Positions 9,472 to 20,440 of a DNA stretch of 64,000 nucleotides are shown here, one piece after another. The notes under the pieces are model-generated. The model was given only the letters and a program-made list of their open reading frames with translations. It did no database searches and was not told the DNA's origin. The translations under genes were made by a program, and so were the position numbers. The stretch's first letter is position 1; each line of letters starts with the position of its first letter. The stretch comes from Sialis fuliginosa (taxonomy: Eukaryota; Arthropoda; Insecta; Megaloptera; Sialidae): contig OY540814.1 in NCBI GenBank assembly GCA_961205875.1, positions 28,588,151-28,652,150 of the forward strand. Reading direction: 5' to 3'.

Positions 9472-10239
9472 GTCTAAATTATTATTGTTTGATACTGGAA
9501 ATCGATAATACTTATTAATACCAATCCCTGTACCAAATTTCATAACTGTACCACATTGGGTTCTCTAGATATTAAATAAACACTAATTTTGGGTAAAAGA
9601 TTGTAGCTCCCTCAGGAAGAATTTCCTGACATAGGTTCACATAAGGTTTTTTGCTTAAAATAACATCCACGATCTACTGTTAAATTTTTTTACACTAGTT
9701 GTAAATTGTCAAAAAAATTATTTTATGTACTTGACAATATTTTTTCAATAATACTATACAATATCTCTGCAGGTTTGATGGGTTTATTAACAAATATTTT
9801 TATAGTTAAAAAAATCGATTATTTTCTTTAATAAATGATAACAACAAATAGAACTTAGTTTGAAACACAAATCCTTAAAATATCTCCCAAAAACAAACAA
9901 ATTGACTTCCGCCACTTATGGCTCTATTAAAAAAGTATGTGTTCACTTATGTACACGCGTTAGAAGTTCTACTTCCTGGGATGCTTAAAAAACAATTGTT
10001 GAGACTAAAAGGGACATCTAGCGAGCAAATGCAAAACTAATAACTTCGTTTTACCGACTATCATAACAGAAATGAAATGAAAATTATCGAAGGTTCAGAA
10101 TAATTGATTCCTTGTACAAAACTTCGTTAAAAGCCTTAAAACACGACCAATACAAGCAAATAAATAAAACCTATAATCTATTATCAGAACGAATCGTACC
10201 ATAAATTAACAGTACTATATAAAACCCATATATAAAATA
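9472..10239. other. AT-rich, unassigned, with a recurring short motif
   Basis: The 19-bp motif 'ccgactatcataacagaaa' at 10053 also occurs near 26437 and, with one change, near 38258, each in a different context. Nothing else was recognised. Confidence 0.4.
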
Positions 10240-10570
10240 AAATAATCCCGAACACACGTATTTAAAACGCGCGCGGGTGATTTTCATTCCGCATAAAACA
10301 AAAAGTAGTAAATCTGCCAGCGTAGGTGTAATATCGCGCGCGCGACAAAAGACGCATTTGATGGAAATATATCACCGACTCTTTACATCAGAGCGTTAAG
10401 CCTCTGAATACCCGCCAGTTATCTATCAAATTTCACAATTAAATCTCTCTAGGCGCGCTCTGGTTATAATATTATTATGTGCGGTGTATGAAAAGTATTT
10501 CCGCTTAATACCTGACTTGTGGTGATATTAATGTGTGCGCGTTACGTTTTAGACCATTGTGTTGGAAATG
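10240..10570. other. Low-copy block with alternating CG tracts
   Basis: The block contains 'aaaacgcgcgcgggtg' (10265) and 'atatcgcgcgcgcgacaa' (10331), far more CpG than its AT-rich surroundings, with no match elsewhere in the window. It could be regulatory or part of an exon. No long frame or core promoter element makes the case. Confidence 0.3.
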
Positions 10571-10607
10571 GGTCTTGGATTATGGGCATAAGTCACATTA
10601 TTTAAAT

Positions 10608-10942
10608 GCATGGGTCGTTTCAAAAGTTATCGCAGATAAAACTAACCTAACTTGTCTCAGAAGATTTTTGTTAGTTATATTCAAACTTTGATAATATTTT
10701 GGAATGAATAAATTAAACATCTTTTATAAAAAGAAATAAACCCCACTTAAAATTACTTTTTTAGTGGTCAATAAAGGTAACAAAGTTGTCTTCTATATAA
10801 AGAAAAATGGAAAATTTTAAGTGGGATTTATTTCTTTTATACGGTGCTTTGTTTATTGATTCCAAAAAATTATCTAAGTTTGAATGTAACTAACAATAAT
10901 CAACGTTTTTTCTTCTGTAACAAATTTTGAAATGACCCGCAT
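10608..10942 (+). mobile_element. Foldback MITE with about 145-bp arms
   Basis: The left end 'catgggtcgtttcaaaag' is mirrored by 'ttttgaaatgacccgcat' at the right. The arms continue inverted through 'ttgttagttatattcaaact', 'gaatgaataaa' and 'aagaaataaaccccacttaa' to a short centre near 10755-10800. Almost the whole element would fold into one hairpin. There is no coding content. Confidence 0.8.
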
Positions 10943-11035
10943 ACATTAAATAGAAACTGGGTTGCAACTGTACATTTTAAACTACTGTATTTTAGGGTTG
11001 AGCGATGGAGGGTTAATTAACGATTTTATTATAAA

Positions 11036-11510
11036 CTAGCTGGGCCCGCGCGGCTTCGCTCGCGTGGACTACGGAATTATTGTTTAGGATTTGAAAAAAA
11101 ATTATTGAATTAAGTAAGAGACTAGAGTATTCCTATGGGAGACTCAAGAACTCCTATAGAGACTAGAGTATTCTTATGGGAGACCCAAGAACTCCTATAG
11201 AGACTAGAGTATTCTTATGGAAGACTCTGGTATGAACAGGGAGTCGCCGGAATACTCTGAGAGACACTTTGGAATATTGTGAGGGTCGCTGGGAGACTCT
11301 GGAATACTCGAGGAATACTGTAAATTTTTATCTCGGGACGATTAGTTATTATTGTAATAAAAATCAAACAACATTTTACCTACCTAACAAAAACGAATCA
11401 GAACAAAAAGTAAAAATAATTTTTATAAAGTTATAATGAAAACAAAATAAACAATTGACAATCAAAAGAATACCGGCCTGTGATCATACCTTGCGGCTAC
11501 TCGGTACGCT
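11036..11510 (+). repeat. SINE-like dispersed repeat (family S), 5' part
   Basis: It begins ctagctgggcccgcgcggct and continues 'tcgctcgcgtggactacgg' and 'aattattgtttagga', as in the copy at 16475. The tail seen in other copies (GACAGACAGAC followed by TATATAAGGAT) is replaced here by sequence related to the 55-kb hAT-like element. A 41-bp tandem repeat lies inside. Confidence 0.7.
11118..11227 (+). repeat. 41-bp tandem repeat, about 2.7 units
   Basis: 'gagactagagtattc' recurs at 11118, 11159 and 11200, so the period is 41 bp. Units differ at a few positions. The array is absent from the equivalent place in the family S copy at 16475, so it expanded after that copy arose. Confidence 0.9.
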
Positions 11511-11890
11511 CCCTAAAAATTTTTAAAAATTACCGAAAATGTCAATTAAAATTGATAAATTAATAAATAAGTTGAATAATTCATATCTCAGCTTGGCACG
11601 ATCCTACAGACTCAAACTTTTTTTTTAAATATAGCTTACATCATTAACTTTAAGAATATCGTCAAGACCTCCTTCCCCTATTATGAACAAATTAAAATTG
11701 ATAAATCAACAAATAAGTTGATTAGTTAGTATCTCAGCTAATACCTTATTAAAGGTTTTCTGGGTTGCTGAATAACTATTTGTTAGTTAGCAGCTATCTT
11801 TTTTTTACAAATTAACATTGTTTATATTTAGCTATATTTTTTGCTTAATCGGGTTTAACTGATCGACAAAAAATTTAAATATAAAAACCG
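11511..11890 (+). repeat. Interior fragment of the 55-kb hAT-like element
   Basis: It matches 55215-55600: 'aattgataaattaataaata', 'atctcagcttggcacgatcc', 'tagcttacatcatt', 'gacctccttcccctattatg' and 'aaattaacattgtttatat'. No termini are present. The same core makes up the tandem array at 32813-34662. Confidence 0.75.
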
Positions 11891-12431
11891 TGTCATCTGT
11901 TGGAGGCATACATCTACTACACTAAAGAAAGAGGCACCCTCTTTCATCCGAGGGAAATTAATATCAAAGTTGCATTTATTAAAAGAATTTGCGAATGTAA
12001 GCAAGCTGAGCTTGCTGAAATCCGCTTAGAGTCACCTGTAGTGAGATAATGCAAGCTATTAGCTGAGGATTAATGCGTCGACAATAATGAGACAAAAACT
12101 GTTTTACAAAAAAACGTGGCCATTCTTTCAGTTCCGGACTCAAATCCGGATTAAGGCGACCGGATTCCCTTACTCTGCTCCAGCCGTTACGGTGTCACTT
12201 ATTAAACTGGGATTAGTCCTGTAGGAAAAGGGTGATACTCTTCTATGTAGGTGGCGTTCTATAGATTACCACTTTTATGTTCGACGATTCCAATTTTAAT
12301 TGCGATTTTATTTTATATTTTATTACTTCCATGTTCTATTTAAATTGAGGCATATAAATATTTGAAAAATTATCCAATTTTTAATGCAATAACCCATAAT
12401 AATGTGGGGATAGAGGGGAAATATATCTATA
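11891..12431. other. Low-copy-looking, unassigned
   Basis: This sequence of mixed composition (for example 'ccagccgttacggtgtcact' near 12181) has no copy elsewhere in the window. It has no convincing frame or splice pattern. Confidence 0.35.
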
Positions 12432-12800
12432 TAGTGTATTCCAAGTTGATTAGACATAGGAAATTTAACATGGGGACAATTAGAAGTGTTGTAGTAACCT
12501 TTGGTCAAATTTAACGATGTGTGATTGGTGCATTTTGAAATGCCGCCACAAAAATTAATAAAATAGTAGTTAGTATTTTGTTTTAAAATTTATATCTGCC
12601 AAAAAATATTATTATAATTTTATCTAGGATGCTTACTTTAATTTCATGAATGTATTTTATTCTTTTATTAAATTTGAAAACAAAATACTATTGATTAATT
12701 TAAAATTTATCAGTTAGTTTCGAGGCGCCATTTCAAATTTGACACTTCTAATTGTCCCCATGTTAAATTTTCTATGTCTTAATCAACTTGGAATACACTG
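12432..12800 (+). mobile_element. Mariner-type MITE with about 58-bp TIRs
   Basis: The left end '(t)agtgtattccaagttgat' and the inverse of the right end CAGTGTATTCCAAGTTGATT continue paired through 'gacataggaaatttaacatg' and 'gggacaattagaagtg'. TA dinucleotides flank both ends (12430-12431 and 12801-12802), as for Tc1/mariner and pogo elements. The element is 369 bp and non-coding. Its right end recurs at 59382-59402. Confidence 0.88.
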
Positions 12801-12802
12801 TA

Positions 12803-13366
12803 TATACGTTTGTGCGATTGGACAGTCCTAAATCTTTAATTTCTGAATAATTTTGAAAGATAAACAAATAGGTACATGCATAGAAGACAGATAAACGTCT
12901 ATAGATATTTTTTTACTATTTGATTTTTGAATCATTGAGAAATTTGATTACAAGTAATTCTCAAAATGAATATTTCCGCAATAAACACTTTTTTACCACA
13001 CATAAGAAAGCAAAAAGTATAAAACTTTTCATAGAAAATACGAGAGTTGACAAAGTAAATAAAATTTATTCAAACTGGAATTGTTGACGAAGAATATAAG
13101 TAAAACCAGCGAAAATAAAATCAACTTCTTTATATCATCACCACCGACAAATATTTGCCACTAAAGCAATTCTAAAAATATCATTTAATTAAAGAGACAC
13201 AAAATGTGGATGTTACATCATTATTTTCTCACTCGCTCTTTCATCAGGTATTAACCCTTTATAGTCTGATGTCATTTCAAAATGACCATGAATAAAATAA
13301 AAACTTTTTTACTAGAGTATTTTGTTTGCATTCCATCAATAATATCCAACAGATTCTATTTTTATA
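12803..13366. other. AT-rich, nothing recognised
   Basis: I see no shared repeat, long frame or clear signal in this stretch. Confidence 0.45.
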
Positions 13367-13368
13367 TA

Positions 13369-14032
13369 CAGGATGGTCCAGTTTGGGGTGCAGATATTTT
13401 AGAAGCTGATTTGGAGGGGGGGTCTATGTTCAACATTCTCTGAGCTAAGGGTGTTCTTTCAGATTACCTCATAACTTTTAAAGTAACGTAACTAGAGCAA
13501 CCACAATGAGTAAGTTTCATAGGTAATTAACTGAAAACAGGGAACAACGAGCTTTGATTGGTTGATTCATGGAATTTCTGGTGGAATGTATCAGAAATTT
13601 AAATAATCTCATTTTTTAAGCGTGTAAGGAAGTGAGAAAGAAGTAACAAGAAAGATATAGAAACTAGTGACCAGGCTAACCAAATAACTTTTATGTTCAC
13701 TTCATGTTGAGCGTTTCTGCCAGAACACTAGTTTCTATCTCTTTCTGGTTACTTCTTTCTCACTTCCTTACACGCTTGAAAAATGACATTCTTTAAATTT
13801 CTGGTACATTCCACCAGAAATTCCATGAATCAACCAATCAAAGCACTGTTTTTGGTCAGTCGTGAACGTGACTATTTTTCAGTATTACCGTTTTTCTAGT
13901 TCAGAGTTATTGCTTATCCTGTAGCTCAGAGGGTTTTGAAGATAGACCCTCCCCTTCCCAACAAATGTTTTACTCACAATGAGTCAGGGATTCAGCTCCT
14001 AAAATATCTGTATCCCAAACTGGGCCATTCTG
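13369..14032 (+). mobile_element. Palindromic MITE, TA duplication, shared inner core
   Basis: The ends CAGGATGGTCCAGTTTGGG and CCCAAACTGGGCCATTCTG are inverted and flanked by TA. The inner part (about 13550-13860) is a second, tighter inverted repeat around 'gcgtgtaaggaagtgagaaa' with a centre near 13705. That core, without the outer ends, occurs alone at 30433-30787. This suggests either insertion of the core element into an outer one or loss of the outer parts. Confidence 0.85.
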
Positions 14033-14869
14033 TATAACGAAAACAATATTTTCTTAATAAAAAAAATACTTATACTCTTTATAAATAATTTATCTTGTTT
14101 CAAAATTTATAATTAGCATTTTTAGCATATTGAAAGTTTTTGTTACAAGCCAACTGCGAAATTTAGAAACATAAAATTAAGATGTTTTTTGTTTATATCT
14201 AACAAGACCTAAATTTGATTATTTAAGAAAATATTCAACACAAAATTACAAAAATCGTTGGGGATGAAATCAAAAACTTTTTCAATATTTTTTGTTTAAA
14301 AATTAATAAATTTGAGAACAAAAGTAAAAATATTGATAAAATATAAGGAAAAAATCTACTTAAGTTTTATGCATTTTTCACAACAGAGTTACTGATAAAT
14401 TATGCAAACATAACATACGATAAAATCACAAAACAGCCCGTGTTTCGCTACAAAAAAAAGCCCGCAACGTATAAGAACATAGTACCATAATAGGTGGAGA
14501 AAACTACTTCCTGTACTATACTATACATAATATACCTATAAAGTTTCATGACTAACGTGATCGTTGATTTCAGATAAAAAAGGTGGCATAACATACGTGT
14601 ATCTCTCCCAAGGTATTCCATATTTCAAAAACCTGTCCCTCAGGGCACGGCCGTGTGTATATGATAACTTATCGACCAAGGTGAATTGTTTATGTACTTA
14701 TTCTGTGCCGCTTTTATAATATTTATACCGCTGGTATCACTGGTTATCAGCGGTACCAAACCTGCCCAAATTACTTATGCTGTGATTATATTTCTATTGT
14801 TTTAGCTGTTATTATATATATAGGTTCTCTCGTAAGTTTTGATTTATTTTAATTAGGGGGCTATCTATC
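14033..14869. other. AT-rich, then a low-copy block with a small hairpin
   Basis: 14033-14560 is AT-rich and unassigned. 14560-14790 has more balanced composition and a perfect 8-bp stem TACCGCTG/CAGCGGTA (14726-14733 with 14748-14755). No terminator, RNA gene or exon can be claimed. Confidence 0.35.
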
Positions 14870-15070
14870 TGCTCATCTGTCTGTCTGTCTGCCTGCCCGT
14901 CCATCTGTCTGTCTGTATGTATGTGTGTCACAGGTCTCCAATTCTGTCATTGATATACGAACGTAGAATGATAACCTAAAAACAGAAATGATGAGATTTT
15001 TGAAAAAAAAATTATTTTTTAGACCCCCTTCCCATAGATTGAAAATTATACTGTCTTTAGATATGTCTCA
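14870..15070 (+). repeat. Fragment of the GGTTTCCGTAG family, with CTGT repeats
   Basis: It matches the left part of the 34703 element: CTGTCTGTCTGTCTG, 'ataacctaaaaacagaaatg', 'gacccccttcccatagattg' and 'aaaatta', then 'tttagatatgtctcac'. It is cut off by the palindromic element at 15071. Confidence 0.65.
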
Positions 15071-16045
15071 CAGTGGCGAAGCGTCCATGGAAGCAGTGCT
15101 TCTCTTTCTTTATGGGTAAATTAATACAAATCTGTGTTTTCAGTTAATAAATAATTTAAAAATATTATTAGAATATTCATCTTTATGCGCAACCCAAATA
15201 TTTTAACCAAAAGTCAAAAATAGCATTTAATATTAATTTATACGTTCAAATATAAAACTATAATACCTCTACGTCTTATTTTTTTGTATTTTAGTCGATA
15301 TTTGTATGACGAGTCGAAGTTCACTGCAGGAAATTTCACTAAAAAATTTAGAATTTTTTATTTCGTTAAAAGTATGTTTACTGTATAGAAAATGGCGTGA
15401 AAAGTTGATTGATTCAAACCGCAGGTCTGTATCTCAAACCGTTCTCGAGATATAGCCTCTCAAAGTTTTAGTTTTTTCAAATTTTTGGAGAAAAAAGGCC
15501 ATAACTTTTGAACGCGTGATCGGAATTGATTTTAGTTGACGGATTTAGAATCAGCGTGTCAAAATCTATATAATGACATGTAAAATACTTTAGAACTCAA
15601 AAAAAAAAATTTCGCGAAAAATCGAAAAATTTCAAAGGGGTATACCTTAAAAAAATGTCGATTTTTGACCAAAATTTTTTTGTCGGATTTAAAAATATTA
15701 TACATGTCATTATATAGATTTTGACACGCTGATTTCAAATCCGTCAACTAAAATCAATTCCGACCACACGTTCAAAAGTTATGGCCTTTTTTCTCCAAAA
15801 ATTTGAAAAAACTCACTCTTTGAGAGGCTATATCTCGAGAACGGTTTGAGATACAGACCTGCGGTTTGAAACAAACAACTTTTCACGTCATTTTCTATAT
15901 AATAAACATACTTTTAACGAAATCAAAAATTCTTAATTTTTTAGTGAATTTTCCTTTAACTCATCATACAAATATCGACTAAAATACAAGAAAATAAGAC
16001 GTAGAAACATTTAGTTACTATATAAATATATAAGAATGTATTTTA
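15071..16045 (+). mobile_element. Long palindromic element (family P), copy 1
   Basis: It starts CAGTGGCGAAGCGTCCATGG. Two arms of about 370 bp, from 'ctacgtcttatttttttgta' (15272) inward and mirrored to 'aaataagacgtag' (16005), meet near 15640. Inner blocks such as 'gtctgtatctcaaaccgttc' and 'ttgacggatttagaatcagc' appear in both arms. The right terminus is eroded. The short frame at 15559-15747 is a by-product of the palindrome. Related copies are at 43943 and 62586. Confidence 0.85.
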
Positions 16046-16149
16046 TTTATAATATCGCACATCTCTGAAGATAACGTCACATGAAAAGTGAATATTATCC
16101 AAGAATTTTTTTAAAATAAAACTTAATATTTCGGCTGTAGAATCGTCTT

Positions 16150-16440
16150 TAGTTTATTTTTCCAATGCGTTAAGACAAAAGTGGACAAATAGTGAACCGT
16201 TGTCTATGGTATATGCGGTACGTGGGTAGGTATACGTGTGTGTCCGGGCTGACGCACTAATTGATTGACCGCGTCGTTTCTGGAGTAGACAGCGCCTAAT
16301 AGAAATGTCAACATTCGCCGTGAGTTGCGCGACTCGTTGTTGCCTTCACGACGCAGCCGCCTCCGCCGTCACCGGCACAACTACATCTACAAATGTATGT
16401 GTAGAATGTAGATGGATCTGAGATACTCCAGTAAGAGTTA
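16150..16440. other. CpG-richer low-copy block
   Basis: This block holds 'gtgtccgggctgacgcacta', 'gaccgcgtcgtttctgg' and 'gcagccgcctccgccgtcac', strongly unlike its AT-rich surroundings and unmatched in the window. It may be a conserved non-coding element or an exon. No frame, start or splice pair decides this. Confidence 0.35.
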
Positions 16441-16474
16441 TGACAATTTTTAGCCAAATGGGATTTATTAAAAA

Positions 16475-17303
16475 CTAGCTGGGCCCACGCGGCTTCGCTC
16501 GCGTAGACTACGGAATTATTGTTTAGGATTTTTGAAAAATATAGTTTAAATAATTAAGTACAAACACGATTAGTTATTATTGTAATAATAATTTATCAAT
16601 ACCTAAATTACCTAACAAAAACGAATCAGAAGAAAAAAGTACAAATAATTTGTGTTCTGTTTAAATTTAAATGTTAATTATTGAAAACAAAATAAACACA
16701 AACGATCAGCCGAGGGACTCCGAATAACAACCGAGCGTACGCGAATCCAGTCTGATGTACTTGCTTCGATGCGGCACGACACCATACATTTAAGATATTA
16801 TCTTTATAAATATATTTTAAGATATTTTCTAAACTATACGACCAAATTGGATGCTGTAAATGGCAAACTATATCTACATTAAGTACTTATGACGATGAAA
16901 TCATTTATTTCGATATGGATTAATGTTTTGCAGGTCATAAGTCCATGTAAACAAAACCCAAATATTTTATGTTTTCTTTGTAACATAAAAGCAGTCATTG
17001 TGGCTAAAATATAAAAGTTAGACATATGGTGTCGCGGACTTAATTGAAGAACTTTTGATTCTACACAATTCTTTATTACATTATTTTGTTCTATATTGAA
17101 CGGTTTAGGCAGCGTATTACAAAACAGCGCGCCGACGGCAAAATTTTTTCCGACTTGATTTACTATTATCGTCACTGCTTTGTTGTTATGTTACCTAACG
17201 TAAAAAAATATAGCCTATAACCTGGCCAGAGAACGTACCTATGAATTAAAAAAAAAAACTCGTAAATCGGATAAGTGGTTCTCGAGTGATAAGGTAACTA
17301 ACG

Positions 17304-17337
<34 letters not shown>

Positions 17338-17368
17338 GAGACGTTGAGCTTTATATATATTAAGGATT
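16475..17368 (+). repeat. SINE-like dispersed repeat (family S), full-length-looking copy
   Basis: It runs from ctagctgggcccacgcggct (16475) to 'atattaaggat' (17367). The 3' part has 'taaatcggataagtggttct', 'cgagtgataa' and a GACA microsatellite (17304-17338). Related 3' parts occur at 21505-21700, 22650-22720 (inverted) and 29590-29768. I recognise no polymerase III promoter, so SINE-like describes only the look of the family. The frame at 16879-17175 is not shared with other copies. Confidence 0.7.
17304..17338 (+). repeat. (GACA)n microsatellite
   Basis: About eight GACA units lie in the 3' part of the family S copy. Other copies have one to three units, so the run expands within the family. 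Confidence 0.9.
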
Positions 17369-17569
17369 ATTTTTTTTCTACAACCGTGTAAAAAAGTTGG
17401 CATTTTCATTGACATTTCAGTGGGTAAAGTAGTACACGCGATAAAGTTACTTTTACGCCCGACGTGCGCAAAAGTGTTAACTGTTGTGTTAACACATACA
17501 TGTGTAACACATACATTTTAACATTTTTTTACGATATTAATTATTGTAATAAAAACAATTTAAAATATC

Positions 17570-18328
17570 TGTATGGAGAACCATACATGACTTCCATGTC
17601 CTTTCTATCTTTTTAAATAATTTTTAAATATACATTTTTTTAAATATTTTATTTATATAACCTACTACTATGAATATACATATCGTAATACATTAAAAAA
17701 ACATAATAACTTACAACGGTTACAGCTCTTTTTGCCATTTGTATATAAATATTAGTTTTCTAATGTCAAAAACATAATTCACATTCGTAGAAAAACTAAT
17801 TTGACAATTTGAATTTAGTTGCATTTGTTTCCAAGGCAACATTAATTAATGACATATTAGTATTTAAAATTCAAATTTTAAGTGTGTTTTTCACCCCTTT
17901 ATTGGCTGTTTAGGCACGTACAAATAATAAATGTCCCTTAGATTCAATTGAACTGCAAATGTACCAAATCTTATCAAAATTAGTGAGATAATACTCGCAA
18001 TATTCACTTTTTAGACAAAAAAAGTTACAAAATTTTGAATATTTCCAAAACCCCTATTCCGATTAGCACCAAAATCAATAGGTCTGGAGTACTCACTGAG
18101 CCAAACATTTTCCCCAAAAATAATTGAGATCGGTGCATTTTTACAGTAGTTATCGTGAACGAAAGAAAATTCTACATCCGCACAGACACACAGACACACG
18201 CACAGCCGCCATGCAGAAATTAACTTTTCTTTAAGTTTTGAAGTTAGTACAATCAGAATTTGTCATTTTCTCGGACACGATTTTTCGATGGTATTACAAT
18301 ACTTCCATTTTTTTCAGAACATGGAAGT
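17570..18328 (+). repeat. Family D (ACTTCCATGTTCT) full-length-looking copy
   Basis: The left end carries a small hairpin (GTATGG AGAA CCATAC, about 17571-17586) and then ACTTCCATGTCCT; the right end is AGAACATGGAAGT. These ends are short inverted repeats of each other. Inside are 'ccaaggcaacattaattaat', 'ccgattagcaccaaaatcaa', an ACAGACACACGC tract and 'cggacacgatttttcgatgg'. The flanks show no clear target duplication. Confidence 0.8.
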
Positions 18329-18560
18329 AAAAAAATATTAATAAAATTAAATAAATTATCAACAATACCTTAAGGTTTTTTTCTTGGCACAATTATGTGT
18401 AATTTTCATATATCAAGTTAGATTTTGCAGATATTAAATTTAAAATTACAGAATTTGCAGCTTCTGATATCTCTGGTGGTGCACATTTATGTTCTTTTTT
18501 AGTATCACCACTTATCCATCTTATATTATAGAATACAAAATTAAGAAACACATTTTAATG
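18329..18560 (+). repeat. Flanking segment duplicated at 40716-40955
   Basis: Directly after the family D end, 'aaattaaataaattatcaac' through 'cagcttctgatatctctggt' and 'tatccatcttatattatag' is matched at 40716-40955 after the end of another family D copy. Both copies therefore belong to a longer repeated unit. Confidence 0.8.
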
Positions 18561-19222
18561 AAAATAGAACTGTAAAAAATTTTGTCCAAAGCTTACTAGA
18601 GTTGAATTTTAATATTAATATAGCAAAATATTATACTTATTTAAATTTCAGAAAAAATATATATTTATAACAATCAGTGTCTCCTAAAAATAATATTGTT
18701 TTCTTTTAAATATAGAAGTTTTATTTAGGTACCTATATTCGTCAGTTATAAGAAAACCTCCTGGGAGGTTAGATAATATCTATTATATACATGACAAAGC
18801 ATATCATGTCATATCAAATAGTGACAAAATAAATATGTTTTCGAAAACATATTAAGCTAATATTGAACTGCTGTATAAATAGAATTAGTTAGAGTTGCCA
18901 AAAACACCTATAAATTGAATTCTTTTATAATGTATTTGTTCCAAAAGTAAATCAGAATGTTATTTATCTTCAATAATTAATTAGTAATCTAGAATTCCCA
19001 CTGGACTTTCTTGATGATGTCATAAATTATATACAACTTTTTTGTAGATTTTTTGTTTAATTCGTACTGTAGGAAAAAGAATTTATAAGATTGTATTTAA
19101 AAAAAAAGGTTTTTCCGGACAATTATATATAATCTACAGACAGACATACAGACATGTTGAAAATAGAATAGGTTCAGAAAAATCTAAATGGATATTTCCA
19201 TCAAAATTTCGAATTGAATATC
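18561..19222. other. AT-rich, unassigned
   Basis: No repeat shared with the window and no coding or RNA signal. A short 'acagacagacatacagacat' tract lies near 19136. Confidence 0.45.
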
Positions 19223-19859
19223 GGTATGGAGAACCATACATGACTTCCATGTTCTTTAATTTATTTTTAAATAATTTTTAATATATGCAAAATTTCAATG
19301 GGATTTGTCAGAAATAAAACTCACCTTTGTATTATAAATATTAGTTTTCTTATGTCCTAATGTCAAAAACATAATACACATTCGTAGAATAACTTATTTG
19401 ACAATTTGAATTTAGTTACATTTGTTTCCAAGGCAACATGAATTAATGGCGTTTTTCACCCCTTCAATGGCTGTTTAGGCACATACAAATAATAAATGTC
19501 CCTTAGATTCAATTGAACTGCAAATGTACATAATCTTATCAAAATTAGTAAGATAATACTCGCAATTTTCACTTTTTAGACGAAAAAAGTTACAAAATTT
19601 CGAATATTTCCAAAACCCATTATCCGATTAGCACCAAAATCAATAGGTCTGGAGTACCCACTGAGACAAACATTTTTCCCAAAAATAATTCAGATCGGTG
19701 CATTTTTACAGCACACACACACAGACACACGCACAGCCGCCATGCGAAAATTAACTTTTCTTTAAGTTTTGAAGTTAGTACAATCAGAATCTGTCATTAT
19801 CTCGGACACGATTATTCGATGGTATTACAATACTTCCATTTCCTTCGGAACATGGAAGT
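19223..19859 (+). repeat. Family D copy with both ends
   Basis: It has the hairpin GTATGG AGAA CCATAC at 19224, ACTTCCATGTTCT at 19243 and a right end GGAACATGGAAGT at 19859. The internal order is the same as at 17570, but 'cagtagttatcgtgaacg' to 'catcc' is missing just before the ACAC tract (near 19711). Confidence 0.8.
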
Positions 19860-19899
19860 AAAAACAATATACTTATTTTATATAAATAATCTTATAAGA

Positions 19900-20160
19900 A
19901 AATAAAAATAGAAAACGTCTATATTAAAGAGTTGAACTTGTAACCTTGGCAAGACAACGCCATTCGATCCAGGAGATGTTTACATGCGGTTTTTGACACT
20001 CAGTTGCGAGCGGGAGAAGGTAGTTAGTTAATGGAAAGACAGACAGTGTAAGGGAGCCGATAACAATAAACATTCCAGCTAAAAGGATAAATGGATGATA
20101 GGTGATCTGCCGTTTCCTGGACACTGCCATGTGATCCCCACCTGACACTTATCGACAGAG
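19900..20160. other. Low-copy-looking block
   Basis: The composition is more balanced than the surroundings and a 74-codon minus-strand frame (19924-20148) is present. I recognise no domain in it, and the start context and splice sites do not support a gene. Confidence 0.3.
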
Positions 20161-20214
20161 ATGTGGTGGACATACACTCAATCTTCTTGACCCCTTTTAC
20201 TCCATACTTCCTTA

Positions 20215-20440
20215 GTTTTTGTGCTTAACAGTTAACAGTGCTATTGGGCACTTAAATTGTTTAATTAAATATTTGTTGATATTTGATTACATAATGCCAT
20301 TTACTGAATCATAATCTATAGACACTTAATTGTAAAACAGCTTAATTTGATGACAATCGGTCAATGAATGTCAAAATGGTGTACATTTAAACTAATTATT
20401 AGTGTAATCTATTTATCAATAGCATCTGCTTTACATTAAC
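20215..20440 (+). repeat. Fragment of the ATAAGGTACTGGCACCA family (family G)
   Basis: 'tatttgttgatatttgatta', 'aatctatagacacttaa', 'gtcaaaatggtgtacattta' and 'ctgctttacatt' follow the same order as 36990-37205 and, inverted, 57530-57730. Both termini are missing. Confidence 0.65.

Noticed and set aside
14726-14755. 8-bp perfect stem TACCGCTG/CAGCGGTA as a terminator or structured RNA
   Set aside because: A stem this short is expected by chance in 64 kb, and no flanking signal supports a function.
15559-15747. 62-codon minus frame similar to the frames at 44.4 and 63.0 kb
   Set aside because: Similarity follows from the repeat family. The frame spans the palindrome centre and is too short and AT-driven to be a conserved protein.
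19924-20148. 74-codon minus frame with a hydrophobic segment
   Set aside because: No recognised family, no splice or promoter support, and frames of this length are common in the window by chance.
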